From Clostridia bacterium (GTDB lineage: Bacteria > Bacillota > Clostridia > Christensenellales > CAG-1252), in NCBI GenBank assembly GCA_024685775.1, contig JAIKVL010000015.1, forward strand, positions 1 through 34,011: DNA of 34,011 nucleotides. Direction: 5' to 3'. A model generated the notes under the pieces. That model saw nothing but the letters and a program-made list of their open reading frames with translations, made no database searches and was not told where the DNA came from. The position numbers were made by a program, and so were the translations under genes. Positions 1-7,732 of the stretch are shown piece after piece. The number at the start of each line of letters is the position of its first letter. The stretch's first letter is position 1.

Positions 1-326
<326 letters not shown>

Positions 327-416
327 CACTGACAATTTTGGTTAGGCAAAAATATGTATTTGAAGCAAGACTAATTGAACTATGCAGTTGTGGATGTGCT
401 GAAAACATCCAACCAT

Positions 417-532
417 TCCGGTGGTAATGGCAAGAGGGACCCACCCGTTCTCATCCCGAACACGGAAGTTAAGCCTCTTCGCGCTGAATGTACTTGGCTG
501 GTCACGGCCCGGGAGACGATGGCGCCGCCGGA
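417..532 (+). rRNA. rrf: 5S ribosomal RNA
   Basis: A complete 5S gene of about 116 bases. The ends TCCGGTGG and CCGCCGGA pair as helix I. The interior carries the conserved CCCGAACACGGAAGTTAAGC block (about 455-474) and a GGGAGA loop E/helix IV segment. It lies about 90 bases after 23S with no tRNA in the spacer. Ends were chosen from the terminal helix. Confidence 0.96.
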
Positions 533-542
533 TACCAAAAAG

Positions 543-569
543 GGAACTCGAAACGAGTTCCTTTTTTTT
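543..569 (+). terminator. Rho-independent terminator of the rRNA operon
   Basis: A perfect 8-bp stem GGAACTCG/CGAGTTCC with an AAA loop is followed by eight T residues, about 10 bases after the 5S 3' end. Confidence 0.93.
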
Positions 570-602
570 GTCGAAATCGTCGAAGTTTTCGGGAAAACCC
601 CC

Positions 603-631
603 TTGAAACCGTGTCTCTTTTGGTGTACAAT
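603..631 (+). promoter_or_regulatory. Sigma-A promoter of the HD-GYP gene
   Basis: TTGAAA (603-608), a 17-base spacer and TACAAT (626-631) give a near-consensus promoter about 37 bases before the start codon at 669. Confidence 0.8.
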
Positions 632-668
632 ATTGTAGGTGATGTAATTCACTGAAAGAAAGGGAACG

Positions 669-1997
669 ATGGATTTTATCAGAGCGCATCAATTGAATTT
701 TATGGTCTTTATGTGCGGTATGTGCGGGATCCTTGCCGTCATGACTTTGTTCATGAAGTTTTTGCCGCGCAATACCAAGCGTATTTTGTTTTTTATGGAA
801 ATATCCGCTATGTTGCTTTTGTTCTTCGATCGACTGGCGTATATTTACAAGGGCGTCGTGTCGAATCCCGCGTTCGTTATGGTTCGCGTCAGCAACGGCT
901 TAGTCTTCTTTTTGTCTTTGTTGATTCCGTTTTTCGTTACGCGCTATCTGACCGATATTTATATCAATGATGCTAAATTGACGCGCGTTCCCGTTCAGCT
1001 GGTCCTTGCGGACGTCCTGTTTTTCGTCGGCACGATCATGCTGATTGTTTCGCAATTTACGGGACTTTATTACTATTTCGACGAACAAAACGTCTATCAT
1101 CGTTCGACGTATTATATTATTTCGTACATTATGCCGCTTTTGATCATTATTATGCAGGAGTGGTCGATCCTTCGATTCCGGAAAAAGATCAAACCGCGCG
1201 TCGCGATCTCTTTGTTCGTCGCGATCGCGCTTCCGACGATCGCCGCCGTTTTGCAGCTCTATGCATACGGCATATCTTTGATCAATATGACGACGGCTGT
1301 CGTCGTCATCGTCTTCTATACGTTTGCTTTGCGTTTCCTCGCGGAAGCGGCGGAAAAGACGAGGCTTCGCGAACTTGCATTTTATAAAGAAGGGCAAAGA
1401 AAAGAAGCCGAAACCTTCGAGCAGACGACGGAAGCTCTGGCGAACGCGATCGACGCGAAGGACGCCTATACGCATGGTCATTCCGCCCGCGTCGCGCAGT
1501 ACTCCAAGCGTATCGCGCAACTGGCGGGGCTTTCGAAGAAGAAATGCGACGAGGTCTATTTTGCCGCGCTGTTACACGACGTCGGAAAGATCGGGATCCG
1601 TCACGATATTATCAACAAGGTCGGGAAACTGACGGAAGAGGAGTTCAGCCAAATCAAAGCCCATCCCGTTCTCGGCGATCAGATCCTTTCTTCGATCAAG
1701 CAGGCGCCCTTCCTCAGCATCGGCGCGCGCTACCATCACGAACGTTACGACGGGCGCGGTTACCCCGACGGGCTCGCGGGAGAACAGATCCCCGAGATCG
1801 CGCGCATTATCGCCGTGGCGGACGCTTACGACGCGATGACGTCCGTCCGCAGTTATCGCCAACCCCTCGAAAGATCGGCGGTTCGCGCGGAACTCATCAA
1901 AGGTATGGGGACGCAGTTCGATCCGCGCTTCGCGGAGATCATGCTTCGTTTGATGGACGAAGACGACGCACAATCGGCGCAAAGCAAAATCGCGTAA
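669..1997 (+). CDS. Membrane HD-GYP domain protein, predicted c-di-GMP phosphodiesterase
   Basis: A 442-residue protein. About residues 8-215 form roughly seven hydrophobic segments, resembling the 7TM sensor regions found before signalling domains. A short charged helix (about 220-245) links to an HD-GYP domain (about 250-430). Visible motifs are HGHSARVA, the HD pair in LLHDVGKIGI (about 300-308), the HHERYDGRGYPDG signature (about 355-367) and ADAYDAMTS. HD-GYP enzymes hydrolyse cyclic di-GMP, and the metal and signature residues are present, so activity is likely. The start is supported by a purine-rich GAAAGAAAGGGAACG before ATG. It stands alone with its own promoter and converges on a GGDEF gene whose sensor region looks similar. 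The signal sensed is unknown. Confidence 0.9.
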   Translation: MDFIRAHQLNFMVFMCGMCGILAVMTLFMKFLPRNTKRILFFMEISAMLLLFFDRLAYIYKGVVSNPAFVMVRVSNGLVFFLSLLIPFFVTRYLTDIYINDAKLTRVPVQLVLADVLFFVGTIMLIVSQFTGLYYYFDEQNVYHRSTYYIISYIMPLLIIIMQEWSILRFRKKIKPRVAISLFVAIALPTIAAVLQLYAYGISLINMTTAVVVIVFYTFALRFLAEAAEKTRLRELAFYKEGQRKEAETFEQTTEALANAIDAKDAYTHGHSARVAQYSKRIAQLAGLSKKKCDEVYFAALLHDVGKIGIRHDIINKVGKLTEEEFSQIKAHPVLGDQILSSIKQAPFLSIGARYHHERYDGRGYPDGLAGEQIPEIARIIAVADAYDAMTSVRSYRQPLERSAVRAELIKGMGTQFDPRFAEIMLRLMDEDDAQSAQSKIA

Positions 1998-2036
1998 AAT
2001 CGGCGCGACCGAGAGCTTCGAAAACGAAAGGAAAAA

Positions 2037-2065
2037 GAAACGGCGAATTTTTTCGTCGTTTCTTT
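2037..2065 (+). terminator. Terminator between the convergent HD-GYP and GGDEF genes
   Basis: GAAACGGCGAA pairs with TTCGTCGTTTC (one wobble pair) and is followed by TTTTCT. It lies 40 bases after the HD-GYP stop and serves the plus strand best. Confidence 0.65.
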
Positions 2066-2155
2066 TCTATGTCTTTTCCCTTTTTGTGCTTGAAAGAAAG
2101 AATTTCCGAGTTGCGCCGCCGTTTCGTTCTATTTTCGGAAGGTTTTAGCACGGTC

Positions 2156-3295
2156 TTAACGAGCGGCGATTCCGTCGGGAATCTCGTTGTGGTGCGCCGC
2201 TTTCATTTGATACATTCTGTCGTCCATTTCCTTTAAGAAACCGTCGGCGTCTCCGTCTCCGTCCCAAAACGCGACCCCGTAGGAAAGAGAAAACTCGTAA
2301 GCGTGACCTTCGTCGTTAAAGTCGCGGATCCGCCTTTCGACTTCTTCCGTGAAGTTTGTCAGATCGTCTGCCGAATTCGCGAATTTCAGAACGATGAATT
2401 CGTCTCCCGCAAAGCGGAACAGCCATTCGCCGTCTTGCGCGGATTGCCGCAGAATGCTCGCAAGCGTCAATAAGGCTTTATCCCCTTCGGAATGTCCGAA
2501 GTTATCGTTGATCTCTTTGAATCGGTCGATATCCAGCATAATTCCCGCAAACGTGCGGTTTCGCCCGATCCAAGCGGCGAGAACGTTATCCAAATACTGA
2601 CGGTTGTAGATCCCGACCAGAGGGTCGATATATGCCAGCTCGTTTTGCTGCATCATAAAAAGCCCGGTCAATCCGATCGCCGAGGAGAGCCAAGCCAGCG
2701 AAAGCCCGTAGACCAAAAACTGCAACCCCGTCCCGATGATGACGGGGACGAGGAAGATCAGGAAACTGATAAACGTCCGCGCGCCGTTTTCCTTTTTGAA
2801 TTTCCGAAGCAGGAAAAAGATGGACAGAAAATAGTAAACGATCACCGGATAGTAGACGTAGCTGAAAAATCTGCGTTCGTAAACGTTGTTTGCCGTGATG
2901 GCGTAGGAGATGGGGACGAAGTAGTTTACGACGTTTGCGAGGATCATAATGATCCCGATGATGATCTGCGGTTTGTAGCGTTTCCAAATGCGATCCGTTT
3001 TTCCGTAAAGGGAAAGATCGACGTACACCAAAAGGGAAAAGGGCAGGAACATATTCGCGGTAAAAAGGAAGGTGTTCGCCGCATAGTTCAAAACGCGCGC
3101 GCCCGGGAAAAGGTGACCGTCCAGCAAATAGGACGCCATCTCCATAAGAGAGCCGAGCATAACGCCGTAGACCGTAAAAACAAAAACTTTATCCTCTATG
3201 CGTTCGCGAACGATCTTGATGCGCGCCACAAAGCGCAAAATAATCAATAGGGCAATGCTGACCGCATTCGTGCAGATGATGGATCGAAGATTCAT
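2156..3295 (-). CDS. Membrane GGDEF domain protein, predicted diguanylate cyclase
   Basis: A 379-residue protein. Residues 1-205 contain about seven membrane segments. A GGDEF domain follows (about 217-370). The signature is AGDEF (296-300) rather than GGDEF. That variant occurs in active cyclases, and the preceding metal/substrate motif DIDRFKEINDNFGHSEGD is well kept, so activity is plausible but not certain. The inhibitory I-site (RxxD, nine residues upstream in typical enzymes) is absent, with AQDGE in its place, so classical product inhibition is not expected. The start has GGAGGT nine bases upstream. The last membrane segment (LQFLVYGLSL) resembles the HD-GYP neighbour (LQLYAYGISL), suggesting related sensor domains. 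Confidence 0.9.
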   Translation of the reverse strand: MNLRSIICTNAVSIALLIILRFVARIKIVRERIEDKVFVFTVYGVMLGSLMEMASYLLDGHLFPGARVLNYAANTFLFTANMFLPFSLLVYVDLSLYGKTDRIWKRYKPQIIIGIIMILANVVNYFVPISYAITANNVYERRFFSYVYYPVIVYYFLSIFFLLRKFKKENGARTFISFLIFLVPVIIGTGLQFLVYGLSLAWLSSAIGLTGLFMMQQNELAYIDPLVGIYNRQYLDNVLAAWIGRNRTFAGIMLDIDRFKEINDNFGHSEGDKALLTLASILRQSAQDGEWLFRFAGDEFIVLKFANSADDLTNFTEEVERRIRDFNDEGHAYEFSLSYGVAFWDGDGDADGFLKEMDDRMYQMKAAHHNEIPDGIAAR

Positions 3296-3408
3296 CGGGA
3301 ATTTACCTCCGGTGTTTTTTCGGTTTATGAACCGAGGTGAATTCGTGCGGATCGGTAAAAGTTGCAGCAGAGCCGACGCAACAAAATATTCTATTTAAGG
3401 TACTTTTG

Positions 3409-3430
3409 ATATAAGTACTTATATAGTATA
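3409..3430 (-). promoter_or_regulatory. Extended -10 promoter with a perfect 16-bp palindrome at the start site
   Basis: On the minus strand TGGTATACT forms an extended -10 (TATACT at 3430-3425), with no good -35. The sequence ATATAAGTACTTATAT (3409-3424) directly downstream is a perfect palindrome that would overlap the transcription start. This is where a dimeric repressor would bind. It lies about 115 bases before the GGDEF start codon. Promoter and operator roles are inferred. Confidence 0.45.
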
Positions 3431-3552
3431 CCATATTGGCGGCGAAAATGATAGTGACAGTTTATGTCTTATGCGTTTGCCGCCTTTGACAAGACCGTAT
3501 TTTCCGATTGCATCCATATCGGCGAAAAGCCTGAGAGCGCGCTTTCGGAAAC

Positions 3553-3589
3553 GAAAAAAGGTCTCGCGTTTCGCCGCGAGACCTTTTTT
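3553..3589 (-). terminator. Rho-independent terminator after trpB2
   Basis: AGGTCTCGCG and CGCGAGACCT form a perfect 10-bp stem with a six-base loop and T runs in both directions. It lies 15 bases after the trpB2 stop codon. Confidence 0.9.
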
Positions 3590-3603
3590 ATAAAGCCGAG
3601 GGA

Positions 3604-4983
3604 TTATTCGACGTCGGGCAGGGACGCCATCGCTTGTTTGAGTTCTTCGTCGGAGGGGAGGTAGTCTTCCATAACGCCGTCGTTGAACTTTTCGTAAGCG
3701 TACATATCGAAGTAACCCGTTCCGGTAAGACCGAAGACGATGGTCTTTTCTTCGCCGGTTTCTTTGCACTTCAAAGCCTCGTCGATCGCGACGCGGATCG
3801 CGTGGGAGCTTTCCGGCGCGGGAAGGATGCCTTCGGAACGCGCGAAGTACTCAGCCGCTTCAAAGACCTCGGTTTGCTTCGCGGTCGTGGCTTCCATATA
3901 TCCGTCGTGATAGAGCTTGGAGAGCGTCGGGCTCATTCCGTGGTAGCGGAGACCGCCCGCGTGGATCGCGGAGGGCATAAAGCCGCTTCCGAGGGTGTAC
4001 ATCTTCGCGAGGGGGCAGATCTTGCCGGTGTCGCAGAAGTCGTACGCATAGACGCCGCGGGTAAAGCTCGGGCAACTTGCGGGTTCGACCGCGATGATGC
4101 GGTAGTCCGCTTCGCCTCTGAGTTTCTCGCCCATAAACGGAGCGATCAAACCGCCGAGGTTACTGCCGCCGCCGGCGCAACCGATGATGATGTCGGGCTT
4201 AATGCCGTACTTATCGAGGGCGGCTTTGGTTTCGAGACCGATGACCGATTGATGGAGAAGGACTTGGTTCAGGACGCTTCCGAGGACGTAACGATAGCCG
4301 GGCGTCGTGACTGCCTTTTCGACGGCTTCGGAGATCGCGCAACCGAGGCTTCCCGTCGTCCCCGGGAATTCGGCGAGCATTTTCTTGCCGACTTCGGTTT
4401 CCATAGAGGGGGAGGGAGTAACGGACGCGCCGTACGTCCTCATGACCTCGCGGCGGAAGGGTTTTTGCTCGTAGGAGCATTTGACCATATAGACTTTGCA
4501 ATCGATGCCGAGGTAAGCGCACGCCATCGAAAGCGCGGTGCCCCACTGCCCGGCGCCCGTCTCGGTCGTCACGCCTTTGAGACCTTGCTTCTTGGCGTAG
4601 TAGGCTTGGGCGATCGCCGAATTCAGCTTATGGCTACCGCTCGTGTTGTTTCCTTCGAACTTATAGTAGATCTTCGCCGGCGTTCCGAGTTTCTTCTCCA
4701 AACAATAAGCGCGAACGAGGGGAGAGGGACGATACATCTTGTAGAAGTTCCTGATCTCCTCGGGGATCTCGATGAAACGAGTGTCGTTATCGAGTTCCTG
4801 TTTCGCGAGCTCTTCGCAAAACACGGGGGTCAGCTCCTCCAACGTCGCCGCCTTCTTCGTCGCGGGGTTCATAAGGGGAGCGGGCTTTTCTTTCATGTCG
4901 GCGCGCATATTGTACCAGAACTTCGGCATCTCCGACTCTTCGAGATAGATCTTGTAAGGGATCTGATTTTCTTTCTTGCTCAT
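3604..4983 (-). CDS. trpB: Tryptophan synthase beta chain, TrpB2 type
   Basis: A 459-residue PLP enzyme that condenses indole with L-serine to make tryptophan. The sequence follows the TrpB2 subfamily: longer than TrpB1 (about 400), with an N-terminal extension (IPYKIYLEESEMPKFWYN). Visible residues are the PLP lysine K119 in GSHKLNSA, the glutamate of ETGAGQWG (141-148) and the phosphate-binding GGGSN (271-275). No trpA or other trp gene is adjacent, as is common for TrpB2, which often works alone, probably salvaging indole. The start was set at the ATG with GGAGGAAACT just upstream. A longer frame begins 19 codons earlier but has no such site. It is controlled by the T-box leader upstream. 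Confidence 0.94.
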   Translation of the reverse strand: MSKKENQIPYKIYLEESEMPKFWYNMRADMKEKPAPLMNPATKKAATLEELTPVFCEELAKQELDNDTRFIEIPEEIRNFYKMYRPSPLVRAYCLEKKLGTPAKIYYKFEGNNTSGSHKLNSAIAQAYYAKKQGLKGVTTETGAGQWGTALSMACAYLGIDCKVYMVKCSYEQKPFRREVMRTYGASVTPSPSMETEVGKKMLAEFPGTTGSLGCAISEAVEKAVTTPGYRYVLGSVLNQVLLHQSVIGLETKAALDKYGIKPDIIIGCAGGGSNLGGLIAPFMGEKLRGEADYRIIAVEPASCPSFTRGVYAYDFCDTGKICPLAKMYTLGSGFMPSAIHAGGLRYHGMSPTLSKLYHDGYMEATTAKQTEVFEAAEYFARSEGILPAPESSHAIRVAIDEALKCKETGEEKTIVFGLTGTGYFDMYAYEKFNDGVMEDYLPSDEELKQAMASLPDVE

Positions 4984-5061
4984 AGTTTCCTCCTTTTTCC
5001 GCGTTTTGCGGTATTTTATATTTTTACGCGTTTCGCGCAAATTCCATTATGCTCGCTCGGG

Positions 5062-5336
5062 TAAATAAAAAACCTGCCCCAAGCATATCTATGCCGGGAC
5101 AGGACATTCTTTCCTGCGGTGCCACCCTGCTTGACGCTTTCGCGCCCACTTTTTTCGCGTACCATCATACGCTCGACGTTGATAACGGAGATCGCGCTCC
5201 GACTCTGCATACTCAGACGAATCCGTTCCGCAAAGCCCTCGGAAGCCCATTCGAACTCATTTTCCCTGCCGCGATCACACCACCCGCGACTCTCTTTGAG
5301 GGAAGGGGACGAGCCTACTCTTCTTCCTCTTCGGTT
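5062..5336 (-). promoter_or_regulatory. T-box leader, predicted tRNA-Trp sensing, upstream of trpB2
   Basis: The minus strand carries the T-box sequence GCAGGGTGGCACCGC (5130-5116), whose middle pairs with an uncharged tRNA 3' end. A stem-I region with AGAGAGTCGCGGGTGG lies about 170 bases upstream. A terminator (CCTGTCCC...GGGGCAGG then six T, about 5103-5067) follows. A UGG codon in the specifier-loop position (5249-5247, context GAATGGGC) matches tRNA-Trp. Uncharged tRNA-Trp should stabilise the antiterminator and let trpB2 be transcribed. The specifier assignment is by position and gene context. Confidence 0.9.
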
Positions 5337-5342
5337 TTCTTC

Positions 5343-5371
5343 ATTGTAGCACCGGTCTTTTTCGCTGTCAA
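5343..5371 (-). promoter_or_regulatory. Sigma-A promoter of the T-box/trpB2 unit
   Basis: TTGACA (5371-5366), a 17-base spacer and TACAAT (5348-5343) on the minus strand. The expected start is just before the T-box leader. Confidence 0.9.
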
Positions 5372-5445
5372 ACGATTTTTTTTAATTTTTTTCAAAAAAT
5401 ATTTTGCGATCGATCGATCCGCTTTTTGCTTTCGCGCTTGCGCAG

Positions 5446-5474
5446 TCGCGCGCGCATTATGCGCGTGCGCGCGA
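5446..5474. repeat. GC-rich alternating purine-pyrimidine palindrome
   Basis: TCGCGCGCGCATTATGCGCG followed by TGCGCGCGA: a near-perfect hairpin of about 11 pairs, and also an almost unbroken alternating purine-pyrimidine tract of the kind that can adopt Z-DNA. It lies between the protease terminator and the trpB2 promoter, in otherwise AT-rich intergenic DNA. Function unknown. Confidence 0.6.
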
Positions 5475-5550
5475 GAGAACGCGGTTTCCCCGCTCCGAAA
5501 AAAGATCGAAAAATTTTTTGTTTTCGCTTGGAAAGTGAAGAAATCCGATC

Positions 5551-5579
5551 AAAAAAACGGCGAATCGCTTCGCCGTTTT
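5551..5579 (-). terminator. Rho-independent terminator of the lipoprotein protease gene
   Basis: AAAACGGCGAA/TTCGCCGTTTT is an 11-bp stem with a TCGC loop. On the minus strand it is followed by seven T. It is about 60 bases after the protease stop. Confidence 0.9.
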
Positions 5580-5637
5580 CGATAAAGATCGATTTTCCGA
5601 GGCTCACGCCGCGGTGCTTTCGGGTTTGAGATCTCCC

Positions 5638-6663
5638 TTATGCGTTCGCCGTGCCGCCTACGGATTTGTAATGGACCGTAACGCTCTTTTTCGTCTGCGC
5701 GTCCGTCAGGAAGGTCTTGACCTTGGAGAGCTCGATCGCAAAGCCCATGTTCTCGATCTCGGAACTGACGAACTTGCTGTTTACGACGCCGATGAGTCCG
5801 CCGTAGATATTGATCGCGGGGCCGCCCGAGTTGCCGCCGTTGATCGCGGCGTCCGTCTGGATAAAGGTAAGTTTCGGAGAATCCGTAAAGGTCTTGCCCG
5901 TTGCGGAAACGAGACCGCTCGTCGCGGAAAGCCCGAAACCGCGCGCGTTGCCGAGGAGCAAAAGCTCGTCGCCGCGGGTTACCGCACCCGAATAGAAGGG
6001 GATCGCCGTCCAATTCTCGCCGACGGGGGGATTCGGGACCAATTTGCAGAGCGCGAGATCGTAATCCGCGTCGCGATAGACGAACTGCAATTCGTAAGAA
6101 TTTCCGCCGTTATAATATTTGCTGGCGGGATCGAAAACGCCCGTGATCGACGAGTATTCGCCACGGATCGTCTTCGTTCCGTAAGTGTAGCCGAAGATTC
6201 CGCGTTGAACGGTGGAATAATCGACGACCGTTTCCTCGTAAGCAACGACGTGATTGTTCGTTATGACGTAACCGTCTTCCGAGATGATGAAGCCCGTTCC
6301 TTGGCAACCGAGATTGTACTCCTTTTCCACGCAGGAAAGGTTCATAACGCTGTCGACGTAGGTTACGGCGTAAGCCCCGATATTCGCTTTGGATTGCCCC
6401 ACGGCGTCCCGAACGGCGTCTTCCAAAGCGTCCACACGCGCGGAAAGGGTTTCCGCGATCTCGCGGTATTGCGTTAGAGCCGATTCGAGCTCGGCTTTCG
6501 AGACGTTCGTATAGGTCGTCGTGGTTTTCGTCCCGGAAGAACCGCCGACGGAGCCTCCGTTTGCGAGGGAATCCGCGTTACTTCCGAATAACGAGCACCC
6601 CGCAAGGCTTATGGCGATCGCGAGGATCAAACCCGCGATCAAAATTCGAAAAGTTTTTTTCAT
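5638..6663 (-). CDS. Trypsin-like serine protease lipoprotein (HtrA/DegP-type, no PDZ)
   Basis: A 341-residue exported protease. A lipoprotein signal peptide ends in the lipobox LAGC (20-23), so C23 should be lipidated and the protein held on the outer face of the membrane. A low-complexity Ser/Gly/Thr linker (about 24-54) and a short coiled coil (about 55-92) precede the protease domain. The catalytic triad is visible as H138 (TNNHVV), D202 (DADYDLAL) and S279 (GGNSGGP). Unlike typical HtrA/DegP, no PDZ domain follows, and the protein ends about 60 residues after the serine. Two cysteines near the domain start (111 and 120) might pair. SD AAAGGAGATAACG precedes the ATG. Substrate is unknown. 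A role in envelope quality control is inferred from the family. Confidence 0.9.
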   Translation of the reverse strand: MKKTFRILIAGLILAIAISLAGCSLFGSNADSLANGGSVGGSSGTKTTTTYTNVSKAELESALTQYREIAETLSARVDALEDAVRDAVGQSKANIGAYAVTYVDSVMNLSCVEKEYNLGCQGTGFIISEDGYVITNNHVVAYEETVVDYSTVQRGIFGYTYGTKTIRGEYSSITGVFDPASKYYNGGNSYELQFVYRDADYDLALCKLVPNPPVGENWTAIPFYSGAVTRGDELLLLGNARGFGLSATSGLVSATGKTFTDSPKLTFIQTDAAINGGNSGGPAINIYGGLIGVVNSKFVSSEIENMGFAIELSKVKTFLTDAQTKKSVTVHYKSVGGTANA

Positions 6664-6705
6664 CGTTATCTCCTTTCGCCGCCCGAGGCGTGCGCTTGTT
6701 GTACC

Positions 6706-6734
6706 CTTATAATATTATTTTAACATTAAACCAA
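6706..6734 (-). promoter_or_regulatory. Promoter of the lipoprotein protease gene
   Basis: TTGGTT (6734-6729), a 17-base spacer and TATAAG (6711-6706) on the minus strand, about 43 bases before the start codon. The match is moderate and sits in AT-rich DNA. Confidence 0.5.
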
Positions 6735-6777
6735 CCTTAAAATTAGCAATTTTTCTTAATATTTCATATAATGACGT

Positions 6778-6963
6778 ATGGAAAGCGAAGTCGGCTTTGC
6801 GTGTGCGGTCGGAAACGCGCTCGTAAAAGGCAAGGATCTGAAAGAACTTATGGAATTGCAAGCGGCGCTGCAATTGATCTCCGCGATCGTAAACGGCGCG
6901 ATCGCGACTTTGCGACTTTCCTCGGGCATTACGCCTGTTCCGCCGCTCGGGCAAGGGCGATAA
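6778..6963 (+). CDS. Small hypothetical protein, possibly leaderless, DUF6774-like
   Basis: A 61-residue frame, mainly helical and mildly hydrophobic, with the segment LKELMELQAALQLISAIVNG. It resembles the small DUF6774-type Firmicutes proteins from memory only, without a search. There is no Shine-Dalgarno. Instead TATAAT (6767-6772) lies five bases before the ATG, with a weak -35 TTAGCA (6743-6748), so the mRNA could begin at the start codon. An in-frame stop at 6772 rules out an upstream start. Its last 35 bases overlap the 3' end of rsmA on the other strand. The divergent protease promoter is adjacent. It could be a chance frame. Confidence 0.45.
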   Translation: MESEVGFACAVGNALVKGKDLKELMELQAALQLISAIVNGAIATLRLSSGITPVPPLGQGR

Positions 6964-7732
6964 AATCCGCCGCGGACAGCGTTTCGCCGCGAACGGAGGG
7001 GGCAAACCCCGCTTTTTCGATGACCTTTGCGGCGTTTTCTTTTCCGCCGAGCGCGCCCGCAAGCGCGTTTGAAAGGGTCTTGCGACGCATATTGAAAGCC
7101 GCGCGAATGAGTTTGCGCGCATCCGAGACCTCTTTTTCCGAGTAGCCTTTATCCGTGAGATCGACGCGCACGACCGCGCTGTCCACGTTGGGCGGGGGCG
7201 TAAAGTTTTGCCTGCCCACGATCCTCGTGATCTTTGCGTTCGCGACGAGCGACAGGGACGCGGTGATCGCGCCGTACTCTTCCGTCCCGGGAGCGGCGAC
7301 GAGGCGCTCCGCGACCTCTTTTTGCACCATAACGGTGACGCTTTCGGGGCGGATCTCCGATTCGAGAAGACGCATCAGAATCGGCGTGGTAACGTAATAG
7401 GGAAGGTTTGCGACGACCTTGAACGAGGCGGGATAGGGGTGGCGCGTCTTCATAAAATCTTCGTAGACGACCGTTACGTTCGGTTTGTCTTTTAAGGTGA
7501 CCGAAAGGACGGGGCGGAGATCTTCGTCGATCTCGAACGCCACGACTTCTTTCGCTTTTTCCGCGAGAGCGAGGGTCAACGTCCCCGCGCCCGCGCCGAT
7601 CTCCCAAACGACGTCCGCGCTCGCAACGCCCGCGTCCGCGACGATCGCGGCGAGCAAGTTTTTATCCGTGATAAAGTTTTGCCCGAATTTTTTATTGAAA
7701 CGAATGTTGAAAAAATTGCCGTCAATGATCAT
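6929..7732 (-). CDS. rsmA: 16S rRNA (adenine1518-N6/adenine1519-N6)-dimethyltransferase RsmA (KsgA)
   Basis: A 267-residue SAM-dependent methyltransferase that dimethylates two adjacent adenines in the 3'-terminal helix of 16S rRNA, late in small-subunit assembly. Motifs: KKFGQNFITD (14-23) at the N-terminus, the SAM-binding motif EIGAGAGTLT (44-53), acidic FEID (66-69) and the catalytic NLPYY (109-113). Length is normal. It is the last gene of metG-tatD-rsmA, starting in a 4-base ATGA overlap with tatD, which implies translational coupling. The same neighbourhood is common in Bacillota, usually with rnmV between tatD and rsmA. rnmV is absent here. Confidence 0.95.
   Translation of the reverse strand: MIIDGNFFNIRFNKKFGQNFITDKNLLAAIVADAGVASADVVWEIGAGAGTLTLALAEKAKEVVAFEIDEDLRPVLSVTLKDKPNVTVVYEDFMKTRHPYPASFKVVANLPYYVTTPILMRLLESEIRPESVTVMVQKEVAERLVAAPGTEEYGAITASLSLVANAKITRIVGRQNFTPPPNVDSAVVRVDLTDKGYSEKEVSDARKLIRAAFNMRRKTLSNALAGALGGKENAAKVIEKAGFAPSVRGETLSAADFIALARAAEQA

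Noticed and set aside
342..692. Short frames on both strands across 5S rRNA.
   Set aside because: They cover the 5S gene, its terminator and the HD-GYP promoter, and have no coding signs.
3634..5064. A 476-codon frame antisense to trpB2.
   Set aside because: Same codon-bias artefact; the sense frame carries the PLP lysine and all TrpB motifs.
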